In this document: piece by piece, positions 52,285-64,000 of the stretch
Numbering within the stretch: the first letter of the stretch is position 1
Layout of the letters: the number at the start of each line of letters is the position of its first letter
Source: Nipponacmea schrenckii
Lineage: Eukaryota; Mollusca; Gastropoda; Lottiidae
Assembly: GCA_030562195.1 (NCBI GenBank)
Contig: CM060200.1
Span: 2,108,001-2,172,000, forward strand
Reading direction: 5' to 3'
DNA: 64,000 bases
Notes under the pieces: generated by a model
Database searches by the model: none
What the model saw: only the letters and a program-made list of their open reading frames with translations
What the model was told of the DNA's origin: nothing
Made by a program: the position numbers and the translations under genes

Positions 52285-55200
52285 ATGAAAAAGGAGAATA
52301 TATTGTATGGAGTAGCGGGGGTGACAGGGGCTGCCATAGCAACATGGCGGACAAAGTTTCCATGGATTGGAGATGATTTAAAAATAATTCGATGCGGGAT
52401 GCAAATCTTCAAAAAACAGAATCCAGATATTGAACAGGGACTGTTTCTGATCGATAAATTTGAAATGACAGTGAACAGAACCCCGGAGAAAACTTGTCTT
52501 ATATACGAAGACTGTTTATACTCGTATAGAATGGTGGATGAATATGCAAATAAGGTCGCGAACCTCGCGAAATCACTTGGATTAAAATTTGGAGATACTG
52601 TTTCGTTGTATTGTACCAATTCACCTCAGTTCATTTGGACATTTTTAGGTAAGTTTTTGAATAATTGCTATATTTTGATGAACTTGTTTATAAATTTTGC
52701 TAGTTGTGTTTTTCAGTGTTAATGTATTTGTGATAAATAATCTTTTCTCATCCTTAGAAGATTCAGGGTCTCAGCAAATTGTGACATGCTTTTCAAGATT
52801 TTAAATTTTTTAGCACCTGTAGAACATCAGATGAATAAGACCACTATTACTGATAAAGTGTACTATTTCTCACTAATATTTCCTTTTAATTTGTCAATAC
52901 ATATACAGGATTCTTTATCAAGCACCGGTAAAATTGTTATTGTACTGTATAGGTCAAGTGACAAGTCCTTATTTTGTATATAACTTCATATTTTATATGT
53001 TACATCATGGTATATCATAAATTGAAATTGTAAAGCACTGGTCATGGAAGTGGAAGGGGATTAAGACTCATAACAATAGGTTTAATGTCCAAAATATTTA
53101 ATGAGATGTTGTTAATAAATCAATACTTTATTCTGTTTTCAGGATTTTTAAAGATGGGAATAACAGTGGCTATGATAAACACTAGCCTACATTCCAAGTC
53201 TCTGTCCCACTCCGTTATCTCGAGTGAATCCTCAGCTATAATTGTAGGAGAGGGTGGGTATATTATTATGTTATTTTTCGTGGAATTACCGGAACTACAG
53301 CCATCTGAAAAACTTGAATGAGGCAAAATAGAGCTACATCGTAAAGTTTTAGTGTAATTGCAGAACTACAGACATCTGACTGTAAATTGAAATGACTCAA
53401 TATAGTGCTATCATTGGTCCCACTATAGCTTCCAGGCCTAAAATTTCATGAAGGTCTCAGAAACTCATTTGCTCCAAAACTCTAAGAAACCATTGATTTG
53501 CTTTGGATTTGACGAATTCTTATGCCTGGATTCAAAGTTTAGTTAGTAGACATCTTTACAATCACTTCTTTAAATGTTACCTTTTAGAAAAAATGGTGTT
53601 TTATCCATGAGTTGATTTTAAATTTCTGTTATTTTACAGGTGAGGCATTGTTAAAGAATGTTTTAGAAGCACATCAAGATATGCCAAATGTGAAGGTTTA
53701 TATACAGGGTCAACCAGCCTCTCAACTACCCTCAGATTTTACCTCGTTTGACGATCTGATGTTGAGGGCGCTACCTGTTCCCATTGATCGTAGCGTACGG
53801 AGAGATATCAAACCATTTGATACTTGTTGTTATATTTACACTTCAGGAACCACCGGTAGGTAGAAATATAGATATTAAACCCACAGAACCTAAATGGAGT
53901 CCATTATTAGACTAAATCAGTAGAATGGCGTAAGGGGGTCATGATATTTTCAAGTATAGAAATCTAGTTAACTTATCATCCATAAGAAAGTTTGAGCAGA
54001 CGAAACTATCGCGTCCTTCTTACGTCATAATAATAACAGATCCAAACCTAATAGGAGTCCATTAAATTACAACACCAGACTAAATTAGTCAAATAATGTC
54101 AAGAGTCATGATATTTTCCAGTATAGAAAAGTATTTCGGCAAGGTCACGCCTTTAAAATGTCTCCTTTTTATTTTTGTGTCCTGATTCTGTTTGCATTTA
54201 GTCCCTGTACTGTTGACGTTTCACAGACTTGTATGGTCTTAAACTGTAATTTATAAGATTTAAGTGAATATATCTGTGTTTAATATGCTGTTTTTTACTC
54301 TGAAAGGGTTTTTTAAACTGTGATGCTTATTTTACACAGTAGATTACCCAGTCAACATTGGATGGGGATCCTTTTCTGGAGGGTGAGGTTCTAACAATCA
54401 ACACTGACACATGTTAGGACTGTTATTAACCGACTACAAAGTCATGGCTTCCCCTTCAGCATCCCCACATCTGTTCCCTACAAGGGAACTAACTCCAAAC
54501 ATATACATGATGAAGACGCTATATGACAATATTTACAATTAACCAGTTTGTTAGATAAATGATTACCAAATGGGCTAATATGATAGCTTAGATGAAAATA
54601 TTATTTTTAGGTTACCCCAAACCAGTACATATACAGAATTTTAAGGTTCAATCTATGTGTTATATTCTCTATGCCCTTTCTGTCACCCCAGAGGACATTA
54701 TATATTCTGTACTGCCTCTGTACCATGTTGCTGGATTGGTAAACTTGTTTAGTGGGCTGAACATAGGTAAATAAAAACCCCGAGCGATAGTAACTAAAGG
54801 TGCTTGCTGAATACCTGGTCTGGGGTGTTGATTTAATAGTAACTTGATAATTATTTGATTGTAATTTGATAGTAATTTTATAGTAACTTGATAGTAACTT
54901 GATAGTTATTTGATAGTAACTTGATAGTTATTTGATAGTAACTTGATAGTTATTTGATAGTAACTTGATAGTTATTTGATAGTAACTTGATAGTTATTTC
55001 ATAGTAATTTGATAGTTATTTCATAGTTAGGCCGCCATATGATAGAATTGTCAAACCTCAGTGTTACATAGATAACCTGGGTTAAATCTTATTACTAAAA
55101 TCTACTGCAACCGGACATTTAATGGTTGAAGTTAGACATGTATGGTAGTTAAATCAACACCTCTTGCTTGGCTGCTATATGCTTTGTTCTCCTTTCTTTG

Positions 55201-58200
55201 CCTAAAGTTCATGTCGCCTCTGTTGGAACTCTGAGGATGTATTTACACCTGCTTTCATGTGTCAATCATTTGTAGGTCTACCCAAGCCTGTGTATATACA
55301 GCAAATAAAAGCCCATGCTATCAGTAACACCCATTTTGCTCTAGAACTAAGTGAGAAGGATATCCTATATGTTGTATTACCGTTGTTCCATTCAGCAGCT
55401 TGTATGAGTTTATGGAGTGGTCTAAACGCAGGTTTGTTCATTTATTTGAAATTAGATAACAGTGTAAGAGATTCCAAAGAGATTTTCTAAATTTTTTATG
55501 TGTGTTAGAGACATTTTGAACTGTTTCAGTTTTTAATCAGACGTCTGTGGTTCCTATAATTCCACTAAAACTAAGTGTTTGATGTTGTTATTATTGAGAA
55601 GGATCTTATGTGATACAAGCATTTTTGATTAGTGATGTCATGAAATACTTAGTTTGAGCAGAATTGCAGGAATCATAGACATATGATTAAAAATTAGAAT
55701 AGTTCAAATTGATGCCATCAGTGTTCATGATATATATAAAAATATAGAAAACCTCTTTACACTTTCTTTATAATTTAAATAATCAATTCATGATATGTCC
55801 TTAAATTATGATTTATTCATACAATTTGAACAAAAAGTAAACTTTGAATTGAAAATATTCAGTATTGAGATGTAAAAAGGATGCAGCTTATTGTTTGTCA
55901 GATTAACTGTCTATTTCCCACCTATCTTGCTATGGCGCTGCTGCTTATCATTGGTATATACCGGTATATATATATAAAACCTAAAAACTCTTTCATATTA
56001 ATTAAATTAAATTAAAAATTGAATTTCTTCATTATATTTTTTTTGGATTCTATTAATTATTTATATTTTAATTAATAAATATAATTAAATGAAATTTTAA
56101 ATTTATTGTCACTTTATTATTGTTATTTTAGTCCAAAGTCACAATTTTAGTCCAAAGTCACAATTTTATTCCAAAGTCACAATTTTAGTCCAAAGTCACA
56201 ATTTTAGTCCAAAGTCACAATTTTATTCCAAAGTCACAATTTTAGTCCAAAGTCACAATTTTAGTCCAAAGTCACAATTTTAGTCCAAAGTCCACTGTCA
56301 GTTCTGAAGCTAGAATACACAGTGATTTTGTCTATGTCTAGTATTAATGAATGTTGTTTGTCTATGTCTAGTATTAATGAATGCTGTTTGTCTATGTCTA
56401 GTATTAATGAATGTTGTTTGTCTATGTCTAGTATTAATGAATGCTGTTTGTCTATGTCTAGTATTAATGAATGTTGTTTGTCTATGTCTAGTATTAATGA
56501 ATGTTGTTTGTCTATGTCTAGTATTAATGAATGTTGTTTGTCTATGTCTAGTATTAATGAATGCTGTTTGTCTATGTCTAGTATTAATGAATGCTTTTTT
56601 GTCTATGTCTAGTATTAATGAATGTTGTTTGTCTATGTCTAGTATTAATGAATGTTGTTTGTCTATGTCTAGTATTAATGAATGCTTTTTTGTCTATGTC
56701 TAGTATTAATGAATGTTGTTTGTCTATGTCTAGTATTAATGAATGTTGTTTGTCTATGTCTAGTATTAATGAATGTTGTTTGTCTATGTCTAGTATTAAT
56801 GAATGTTGTTTGTCTATGTCTAGTATTAATGAATGTTGTTTGTCTATGTCTAGTATTAATGAATGTTGTTTGTCTATGTCTAATATTAATGAATGTTGTT
56901 TGTCTATGTCTAGTATTAATGAATGTTGTTTGTCTATGTCTAGTATTAATGAATGTTGTTTGTCTATGTCTAGTATTAATGAATGTTGTTTGTCTATGTC
57001 TAGTATTAATGAATGTTGTTTGTCTATGTCTAGTATTAATGAATGCTGTTTGTCTATGTCTAGTATTAATGAATGCTGTTTGTCTATGTCTAGTATTAAT
57101 GAATGTTGTTTGTCTATGTCTAGTATTAATGAATGTTGTTTGTCTATGTCTAGTATTAATGAATGTTGTTTGTCTATGTCTAGTATTAATGAATGTTGTT
57201 TGTCTATGTCTAGTATTAATGAATGTTGTTTGTCTATGTCTAGTATTAATGAATGTTGTTTGTCTATGTCTAGTATTAATGAATGTTGTTTGTCTATGTC
57301 TAGTATTAATGAATGTTGTTTGTCTATGTCTAGTATTAATGAATGTTGTTTGTCTATGTCTAGTATTAATGAATGTTGTTTGTCTATGTCTAGTATTAAT
57401 GAATGTTGTTTGTCTATGTCTAGTATTAATGAATGTTGTTTGTCTATGTCTAGTATTAATGAATGTTGTTTGTCTATGTCTAGTATTAATGAATGTTGTT
57501 TGTCTATGTCTAGTATTAATGAATGTTGTTTGTCTATGTCTAGTATTAATGAATGTTGTTTGTCTATGTCTAGTATTAATGAATGCTGTTTGTCTATGTC
57601 TAGTATTAATGAATGTTGTTTGTCTATGTCTAGTATTAATGAATGTTGTTTGTCTATGTCTAGTATTAATGAATGTTGTTTGTCTATGTCTAGTATTAAT
57701 GAATGCTGTTTGTCTATTTAATAAGGTAGTACGATTGTTTTGAAGAAGAAGTTTTCTGCCCATGAATTCTGGGAAGATGTGGTGCGTTATAATGTGACAA
57801 TATTTCAGTATATCGGAGAGTTGTGTCGTTATTTACTGTCCAGACCACCTGTAAGTTTTGTTTCAGACTAATATTGATTTACTGTTTATAAAACATATAG
57901 AAATAGGTAAAGAATCACTAGATATGTGGATAGACCATTTCTGACGTTTATGAACTCAACGTTTCACATGCACGTACAGGCGATGTTATCAAGAGAAATA
58001 AAAAGAAATGTCTCTTGATAACGCTGCCTGTATGAGCTTGTGAAACATTAAGTTTGTGGTGCAAGCATATTTTGCTTTTAGTGATGTCATCAAACAATTA
58101 GATTTAAAGGACCAACAGAAACAAATGATTGAAAATTTGATTGATGCAGTGTCCCTGATATTCTTATAAAATTTAAAAAACCTCTTTTCAATCGCTTATA

Positions 58201-60820
58201 GCTATCTAAAATTAAAATTATGCGAACACTGTTCAATTTCTTTCTTGTGTTTTACTTTCAGAGTCCTTTAGAAAGCAAACATAAAATAAGAGCGATCATT
58301 GGAAATGGTTTACGGAAAGATATCTGGACCAAGTTCCAATCTCGGTTTAAAATACCACTGATATTGGAGTTTTTTGCTGCAACTGAGGGAAATACTCTCC
58401 TGTTTCAACTGTCCAATAAACCTGGCTCTTGTGGCAGATTATCTCCCTTTATAGTAAGTAATTTATATATTATTTATACTGTTATACAGTTCAAAATATA
58501 ATCAATCCCTGAATATGCCAAGTTATTTTTTGACTGTCATCCATAAATATAGTAGGGTAAAAGTTTGTAATAATATTTTTGATAAATTCTGATTTATATC
58601 TTAAAATCTGTTGATAGTGAATCTACATTTAAATCATAATAGTGGATTTAGATTTCAAATCAATGCTCAAAAGTCAACTTATCTTTGGACCAATGGAAGG
58701 ACTTGCATTGTCATACATTATGATACATTGTCATACATTGTCATACATTGTCATACATTGTCATACATTGTCATACATTGTCATACATTGTCATACATTG
58801 TGATTAAAAGTTTGAACATCATGTGATATTGATAAATATTAATAACTTAGATACCAAGGTTTCCCTTTTAATTCATCATGTGGGCCAAAGAAAATATTAA
58901 TTTAGTTGTGGATCAATGATAAGTATAGATAAAACCTTTCCAAACATACCATGGAATTTCTTTAGACTTCAAAACTTTTCAGGGGCAAAATGGAATCTTC
59001 TCATGGGCCACATTTGGCCCGCGGCTGGAGTTTGGGAACTCCTGTTGTATATCCTAGCAGTCAGCATGAATTAACTTTTAACTACTATGTCCCACTCAAT
59101 TAAAAATTTGTATTTACAGCAAAAAATTGAACCATTGCCTCGTCGTCTGGTAAAATATGATTATGATACAGCTGAACCTCTTCGGGATAAAAATGGTCGT
59201 TGTATTCCTATCAAACCTGGTAAATTTAAATTCTTTTAGTTTTTTTAACAATTTGCTTCAATAAATTCTTTTGGAATGCCTTATTCAAATCTGTGACAAG
59301 GTTTAGATCATTTTCAAATAATCCACTTTGCTAAAGGTGTTGAATTTGGTATTTGATTTGTCAACCCTGAATCCTTTTTGGAGAGTTTACATATCAAATT
59401 TTATTTATTTTGTATAAGTGTTTGTCAACTCGGAATCCCATTTTGGAGAGTCTACATTGCTAATAAACTTGAATTTAATATTTAGGAGAATTTACTTGAC
59501 ATTGTTTAAGGGAGTTCACAGAGCGAATATTGTCGAATTTGGCTTTCTTAACTCAGAATCCCTTTTGGATAGCTGATTTAGTTTATTAGTTCTAAGAGAT
59601 TATTTACTAAGAAATATAATATATCTGTAACTATTATATTTAAAGGTGAAGTTGGGATATTGTTAAGTGGTGTCAACCCTTTAACCAAAGATCTACCAAT
59701 GTATAAAGCATCTCGTGCCGAGAATGATAAAAAGATTGTTCGGAACGCCTTCATAGATGGGGATGAATATTTTAACTATGGTGATTTGTTGTATTTAGAT
59801 AAAGATTATTTTCTCTATTTTAATGATAGAATAGGCGACACTTTTAGGTATTTCTATTTACTTTTTATTATTTTAATATCATCTTTTTATGGGTCTTGGG
59901 TGTCATAAGAGATACTCTCCTATAGAAGCAATGGTTTTTACGGTTTGCTATACTTATGTACACATTTGGTAGTCCAACACTGGTAATAGGTTGACAAAAA
60001 TCCTTAGCAACAAATATTGGATTCTGTCTACACCAGCCATCCCTTTAAAAAAGATACATGTATTTTAACTCAAACCTAACCTTAAGCTTTATAATATATA
60101 TTACAAAACTCTACATGGCTTGACATAAAAACTGGATACCTACAAATAACTTAAAAATCTCTTTATTTTCTCACTCTTCACCATCTAAGTGAGACCAATT
60201 AGGTACTGAATATTATTGTAACTATGACAACATAGATTTTAAGAAAGGATATCTACAGGTAATATTTCTACTCAATGTTTATTTCTAGATGGAAAGGAGA
60301 AAATGTATCAACAACGGAAGTTGCCAATATATTAACTGATATAGAATTTATACATGATGCTAATGTTTATGGTGTCACTGTACCAGGTAGGAGAGCCATA
60401 GAATTTATTACTATTTGGAGTTATTCTTAAAATCTTAACTTCTGTGAGATTCATCATCTGTTAGTCAAACACTGAAATCAATTTTGTATTTATTTGTATC
60501 GTGAAATAAGATTACTGTATTTCTTGATATCTGGAAATCAGAATGTTCTGGCTAATTTTTTCGGGTTAAATTCCAGTTCATTTCTAATTCTGACTATTTC
60601 AGGACAAGACGGCCGAGCAGGAATGGCAGCAATAACTTTAAACAACGATGTAGAATTAACGCCAAAGCAACTTAAAATTATTTACGAACATTGTGAAAAG
60701 GAGCTTCCCCATTATGCTGTGCCAATATTTTTACGTGTCTTAAGGGAAGATATTTTAACGGTGACCTACAAACAGAAGAAACGGGACATTGTAAAGAGGG
60801 GTTTGATCCTGTATCTGTGA
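52285..60820 (+). CDS. Long-chain fatty acid transport protein / very-long-chain acyl-CoA synthetase (SLC27A family)
   Basis: Ten coding exons: 52285-52648, 53143-53253, 53640-53855, 54611-54766 or 55276-55431 (alternative), 57726-57850, 58262-58453, 59120-59219, 59646-59847, 60289-60386, 60603-60820. The N-terminus has a short hydrophobic stretch ([14 protein letters not shown]). The AMP-binding motif YIYTSGTTG crosses the exon 3/4 border. Later blocks are [57 protein letters not shown] and the FATP signature [17 protein letters not shown]. The family activates fatty acids with ATP and CoA at ER, peroxisome or plasma membranes. In exon 10 the frame is off by one base near 60797-60806: as read it stops at 60818-60820 (593 residues), but homology ([20 protein letters not shown]) continues in another frame to a TAA at 60910-60912 (~624 residues). 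Confidence 0.93.
54611..54766 (+). CDS. FATP exon 4, version a
   Basis: 156 nt, phase 1 on both sides, good acceptor (TTATTTTTAG) and donor (GTAAAT). Encodes [17 protein letters not shown], then [18 protein letters not shown] and LFSGLNIG: the segment after the AMP-binding motif, including the LPLYH block of the acyl-CoA synthetase fold. Confidence 0.88.
54838..55030. repeat. ~22-bp minisatellite between the two FATP exon 4 versions
   Basis: About nine units of TTGATAGTTATTTGATAGTA. It lies in the short intron that separates the alternative exons. Confidence 0.88.
55276..55431 (+). CDS. FATP exon 4, version b
   Basis: Also exactly 156 nt and phase 1/1, with acceptor CATTTGTAG and donor GTTTGT. 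Encodes [36 protein letters not shown] and LWSGLNAG. It aligns residue for residue with version a. Version b keeps LPK, the more usual residues after TSGTTG. Using both exons would insert 52 extra residues in frame, so alternative use is expected. Confidence 0.88.
56128..56292. repeat. 19-bp minisatellite in FATP intron 4
   Basis: Nine units of TTTTAGTCCAAAGTCACAA, directly upstream of the 30-bp array. Confidence 0.9.
56326..57713 (+). repeat. 30-bp minisatellite of splice-acceptor-like units before FATP exon 5
   Basis: About 46 nearly identical units of AGTATTAATGAATGTTGTTT plus GTCTATGTCT. Each unit contains TATTAAT (branch-point-like) and, ~20 bp on, TTGTTTGTCTATGTCTAG (pyrimidine-rich tract and AG). 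The final unit reads into TGTCTATTTAATAAG, the real acceptor of exon 5 at 57725. Open frames on both strands are artefacts of the 30-bp period. Confidence 0.93.
57953..58044. repeat. Long imperfect hairpin in FATP intron 5
   Basis: A ~38-44-bp stem (left arm contains GTTATCAAGAGA, right arm TCTCTTGATAAC) with a ~14-nt loop AATAAAAAGAAATG. Outer parts pair GTTTCACA with TGTGAAAC. Confidence 0.8.
58705..58802. repeat. 12-bp tandem repeat in FATP intron 6
   Basis: Seven to eight units of CATTGTCATA. Confidence 0.85.
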
Positions 60821-60912
60821 AAGATGCGTTATATTTTAGAGATTCACAGAAAGCTACCTACATTCCTCTGACAACAGATTTATATCCTGTTATTTTAAAA
60901 TCTAAATTATAA

Positions 60913-63064
60913 AGTTTGTAGGGATATAGTAATATTAATTACGTTATTTTATAGTTGAATGAATATTATATTAGATCTAAATATTTTAGATTATAATTTT
61001 CTGTAATGATATAGATGGCTAAGATTATGTTGTAATAAGTATAATAAATAATAGAACAACAAAGTGTGAGAGTTTGAAAGGTTGTAGGTTGTGTAATAAA
61101 TTCTCTCTGATAAAGTTTTTTATCTTATTAAATTGAAACCCTTTTTTTACATCTTCCAACGACAGCTACCACATGCAACAGAAACCGCTGTGTGGGTGTG
61201 AGGGTGTTTATCAAATAGGTTGTGTGAAAGTGTTCAATTGTAATTTATAAACATAATTTTTTTTTTGATACTATATGCTGTATGGACTTTTTTAATACTT
61301 AATTAGTTTATTGAAATTGAGATGTATGATTGTAAATGTGAGTTGTGTTAATAAACTAAAATTGAGATCTACCTGTGATTATATACAATAAACACTGGTA
61401 TATTGTATAGGTTATACAAATAAGGCAAATATTTATATCATGAGGGCAGGCAGCTTTTATTGATTTTTAGAAACATTTTCTTTCCATAATGTATTCTTTG
61501 CCTACCTGCAATAGGGCTATACCTACTCAAAATGCAAAAAGGTATAATTTGTTTGATCAGAGAATCTTCTAATAATACCTAGTTTCTAGAAAACAAAAAC
61601 ATACCAAAATGATATGGAATTACCTAATTCATCTTTAATCATTACATTGTAAATGTAAGGACATGATTAAACAATTAAATCATGTTGTGTTTTAATATAA
61701 TGTGTTATTTGTAATACAATTGTTAAGTTTTCATATTAAATTAGTTTATTATCATGTTTTAAATTAATTAATGTTTAATTAACTGATTTTTAATTAATGG
61801 ATATTTAAAAAAAGAATTTAAAGATGATGTCATTTGATACTGGTGAAAAAAGATTTATTTTATTGGCTTTATTGTACTGTAATGTTTTGCTTATTTTTGA
61901 ACTAATGAGATTACTGTGGTTGCACAAGATTTTCAGATTTTATTATTAAGAGTTTCATTATTGTTTAAACAGTTTTAGTCATTTTGTATATAAAACAAAT
62001 TTAAGTTGTGTTTTATTTTTTTTTACATGTTAAAATTTAATTTTTAATTTTTTTTTGTAATTTTATTGTTAAATCCTAAATTAGTCTGATCAGACTTCTT
62101 TCAGAGAAAAATTTTATATTGATATTGAATTGATGTTCAGTGAAATTAATAATACAGTATAAGAGTGTTTTGAACTTGCAAGCATCTAATCTATTTAATA
62201 GAATTTGAAATATTCACTACAGAATCACAAGACTTTCAAGATTAGATGCAGAATTAATTAAAGACTGACCTTTATATTGAGATATGCTAAGATGTTTCTT
62301 TTCTAGCAGGACACGCTCAACCTTCTGGAACACCCGATGTCACACCGCTATTGTGTATGTCAACTTGACATACCCTTTGGACTATCCACATGGCTGATAT
62401 TGTGATTGTGATTCATTTCAAAGAAAGAAGTAAAAATCAAACAACTTTGAAACAACTGCCAGTAACCATTTTCAAAGTCTAGAATCGTAAATATCACTAA
62501 TGTTGTTATTCTTTGAGTTATTTGTAAGATGTATTTTTTGTAGTTATTGACATTTAAAGTATTGATTTAAAAGCATGATAATCAATGCCAAGCGTTACTT
62601 CTTGATCAATCTTTGTAGCTTAATATTGGCCCAACTAGGAATTATATATCTTTATAAATATATTTAAACTATATGCATGACTGACAACTAAATGTTTAAA
62701 GAAAAAAACGATTTACTCAATTGATGAATTCGGGAGACACTTTCTTATTCCAAACACACTTTCATTTAATTTACAGATACAATACATTAACAAATGGTTC
62801 TTACTATATCTATTTCGATATACAATACAAACTATTTAAATATCAAAGTGAAAAACTCAGCAATAGCATGCTGACTTACACTCATGTCTGATTTCATTCA
62901 ATAAAAACATTCTAAAGCCAGAAGATACTTCTATTTACTCGGATTCTTTTTGAAAAGCCTGAAAATACTTTTCTGTGAATAAGTACACTACTATCACAAC
63001 TTAAAACGTTCGGTCCTTATTTCCCCATTTTTAACAGCCATATAAAGTCTCACCACGACACAAT
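60913..63064. other. Region between two convergent FATP genes
   Basis: Very AT-rich, with several AATAAA signals (for example near 61090 and 61350) suitable for the forward gene. A near-perfect palindrome GTATGTCAACTTGACATAC lies at about 62357. No gene recognised. Confidence 0.5.
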
Positions 63065-63689
63065 TTATAACTTTGATTTAGCTAAGGTTGTTGATAACAC
63101 AGTCTCTGTAAGAGGAATGTAAGTTTTTAATGTATCATCGCGAATATAGAGCGGATCTTTCACAATATTTATATCATAACCTTCTTTAACAAGGTCCACC
63201 TTTCTTTGTTTAAATGTAGCTGTTAATACTGCCTCCTCTAATATCCGTAAAAATAACGGCGAAGCATACCGAGGTAAATTGTGTTCACAATGTTGGTAAA
63301 ACGATTTCAGATGTTCACTGTCTAAATTTGTTAAATCATTTAAAGTCAGTGCAGCCATCCCTGCCTTTCCGTCATGACCTACAAGAGAAACAGAATTTTT
63401 CATTTTATTTCAAAGCAAGTCCCTACCTACCTTTTTATCTAATTCCTTTTCATCCCTTTAACATACCGCTAGTACAAATACTATAAACCATTTTATATCA
63501 CCGTGATCGACTTAGATAATAGATCAGACAAAGACAGTTTTAAATCGCAAAAGATTTGTTCTGAATGAGCCGTCATCATTGAATATCCTACCTGGTACAG
63601 CGACACCATAAACATTAGCATCATGTATAAATTCTATATCAGTTAAAATATTAGCTACTTCCGTTGTTGATACATTTTCTCCTTTCCAT
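63065..63689 (-). CDS. Second SLC27A/FATP paralog, last two exons (partial)
   Basis: Exon 63689-63592 encodes [20 protein letters not shown] and onward to YGVAVP; the last exon, 63378-63065, encodes [49 protein letters not shown] and ends TLAKSKL before TAA. Splice phases equal those of exons 9 and 10 of the forward gene. Its last exon is intact and shows what the forward gene should encode after its frame break. The 98-nt exon is almost identical to its counterpart, whereas the final exon is clearly diverged. The rest of the gene lies beyond the window edge; upstream homology to the forward gene's intron extends to ~63860. Confidence 0.92.
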
Positions 63690-64000
63690 CTAGAAATAAA
63701 ATTGAGTTTAAATATTACCTGTAGGTATCTTTTCTTTAAATCTATGTTGTCATAGTTACAATAGTATTCAGTACCTTATTGGTCTCACAAAGATAGTGAA
63801 GAGTGAGAAACTAAAAGAGATTTATAATGTTATTGCAGGTATCCAGTTTTCATGTCGAGGCCAGTAAGGTTTAGTAATCTGTAGATTATATACTTTGGGG
63901 TATGACGAAATTTAACATTGATGTGACTCGAGAGTCGGTACAAAATCCATTACATTTGTGAGACATTTTGACTGGAACTATTGACAAGCGAAATGAAAAG

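Noticed and set aside
56326..57713. CRISPR-like array
   Set aside because: Units are contiguous tandem repeats without unique spacers, in an animal intron.
56322..57763. Several ORFs of up to 376 codons, on both strands, over a 30-bp repeat
   Set aside because: A 30-bp period without stops keeps multiple frames open on both strands; no start context or domain is present.

Overview
This window comes from an animal nuclear genome. Genes are split into many short exons with GT-AG introns, the DNA is AT-rich, and tRNA-derived SINEs, MITE-like elements and minisatellites are abundant. Protein content (MEK5-type kinase, fatty-acid transport protein, Thr/Pro-rich C-type lectin, PAN/hemopexin-like secreted protein, secreted EF-hand protein) and the genome style suggest a lophotrochozoan, most likely a gastropod mollusc such as a limpet. 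The species cannot be fixed from sequence alone. A run of exactly 500 N (33814-34313) shows that this is a scaffold with a gap of arbitrary size.

Layout: 1-0.3 kb, exon of a possible secreted-peptide precursor (-). 0.3-12.9 kb, gene-poor DNA full of SINEs and minisatellites. 13.0-15.3 kb, a compact three-exon PRD-class homeobox gene (+) whose second intron is filled by an 86-bp satellite. 16.7-18.1 kb, the mitochondrial ribosomal protein mL64/GADD45GIP1 gene (-). 20.0-23.0 kb, a transmembrane C-type-lectin-like mucin gene (+). 24.0-27.0 kb, a PAN plus hemopexin-like secreted protein gene (-), tail to tail with the lectin. 30.3-36.8 kb, an alpha-tubulin relic, then a large inverted repeat whose arms each carry a secreted EF-hand gene and a beta-tubulin 3' half, meeting at the gap; the right EF-hand copy is broken. 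37.8-48.2 kb, a complete 19-exon MAP2K5 (MEK5) gene (+). 52.3-60.9 kb, an SLC27A/FATP long-chain acyl-CoA synthetase gene (+) with two equal-length alternative versions of one exon. 63.1-63.7 kb, the last two exons of a second FATP gene (-) facing the first.

The genes do not form one pathway. The main themes are local duplication (EF-hand/tubulin palindrome, convergent FATP pair, duplicated FATP exon) and minisatellites sitting in gene-relevant places. Two examples stand out: TGACGTCA-containing arrays in intron 1 of both EF-hand copies, and a 1.4-kb array of 30-bp units, each resembling a branch point plus 3' splice site, that ends on the acceptor of the exon after the FATP alternative pair. 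Exon models were assembled by reading splice sites and checking phase. Open reading frames in the satellites and in the 1-kb polypyrimidine tract are not considered genes.
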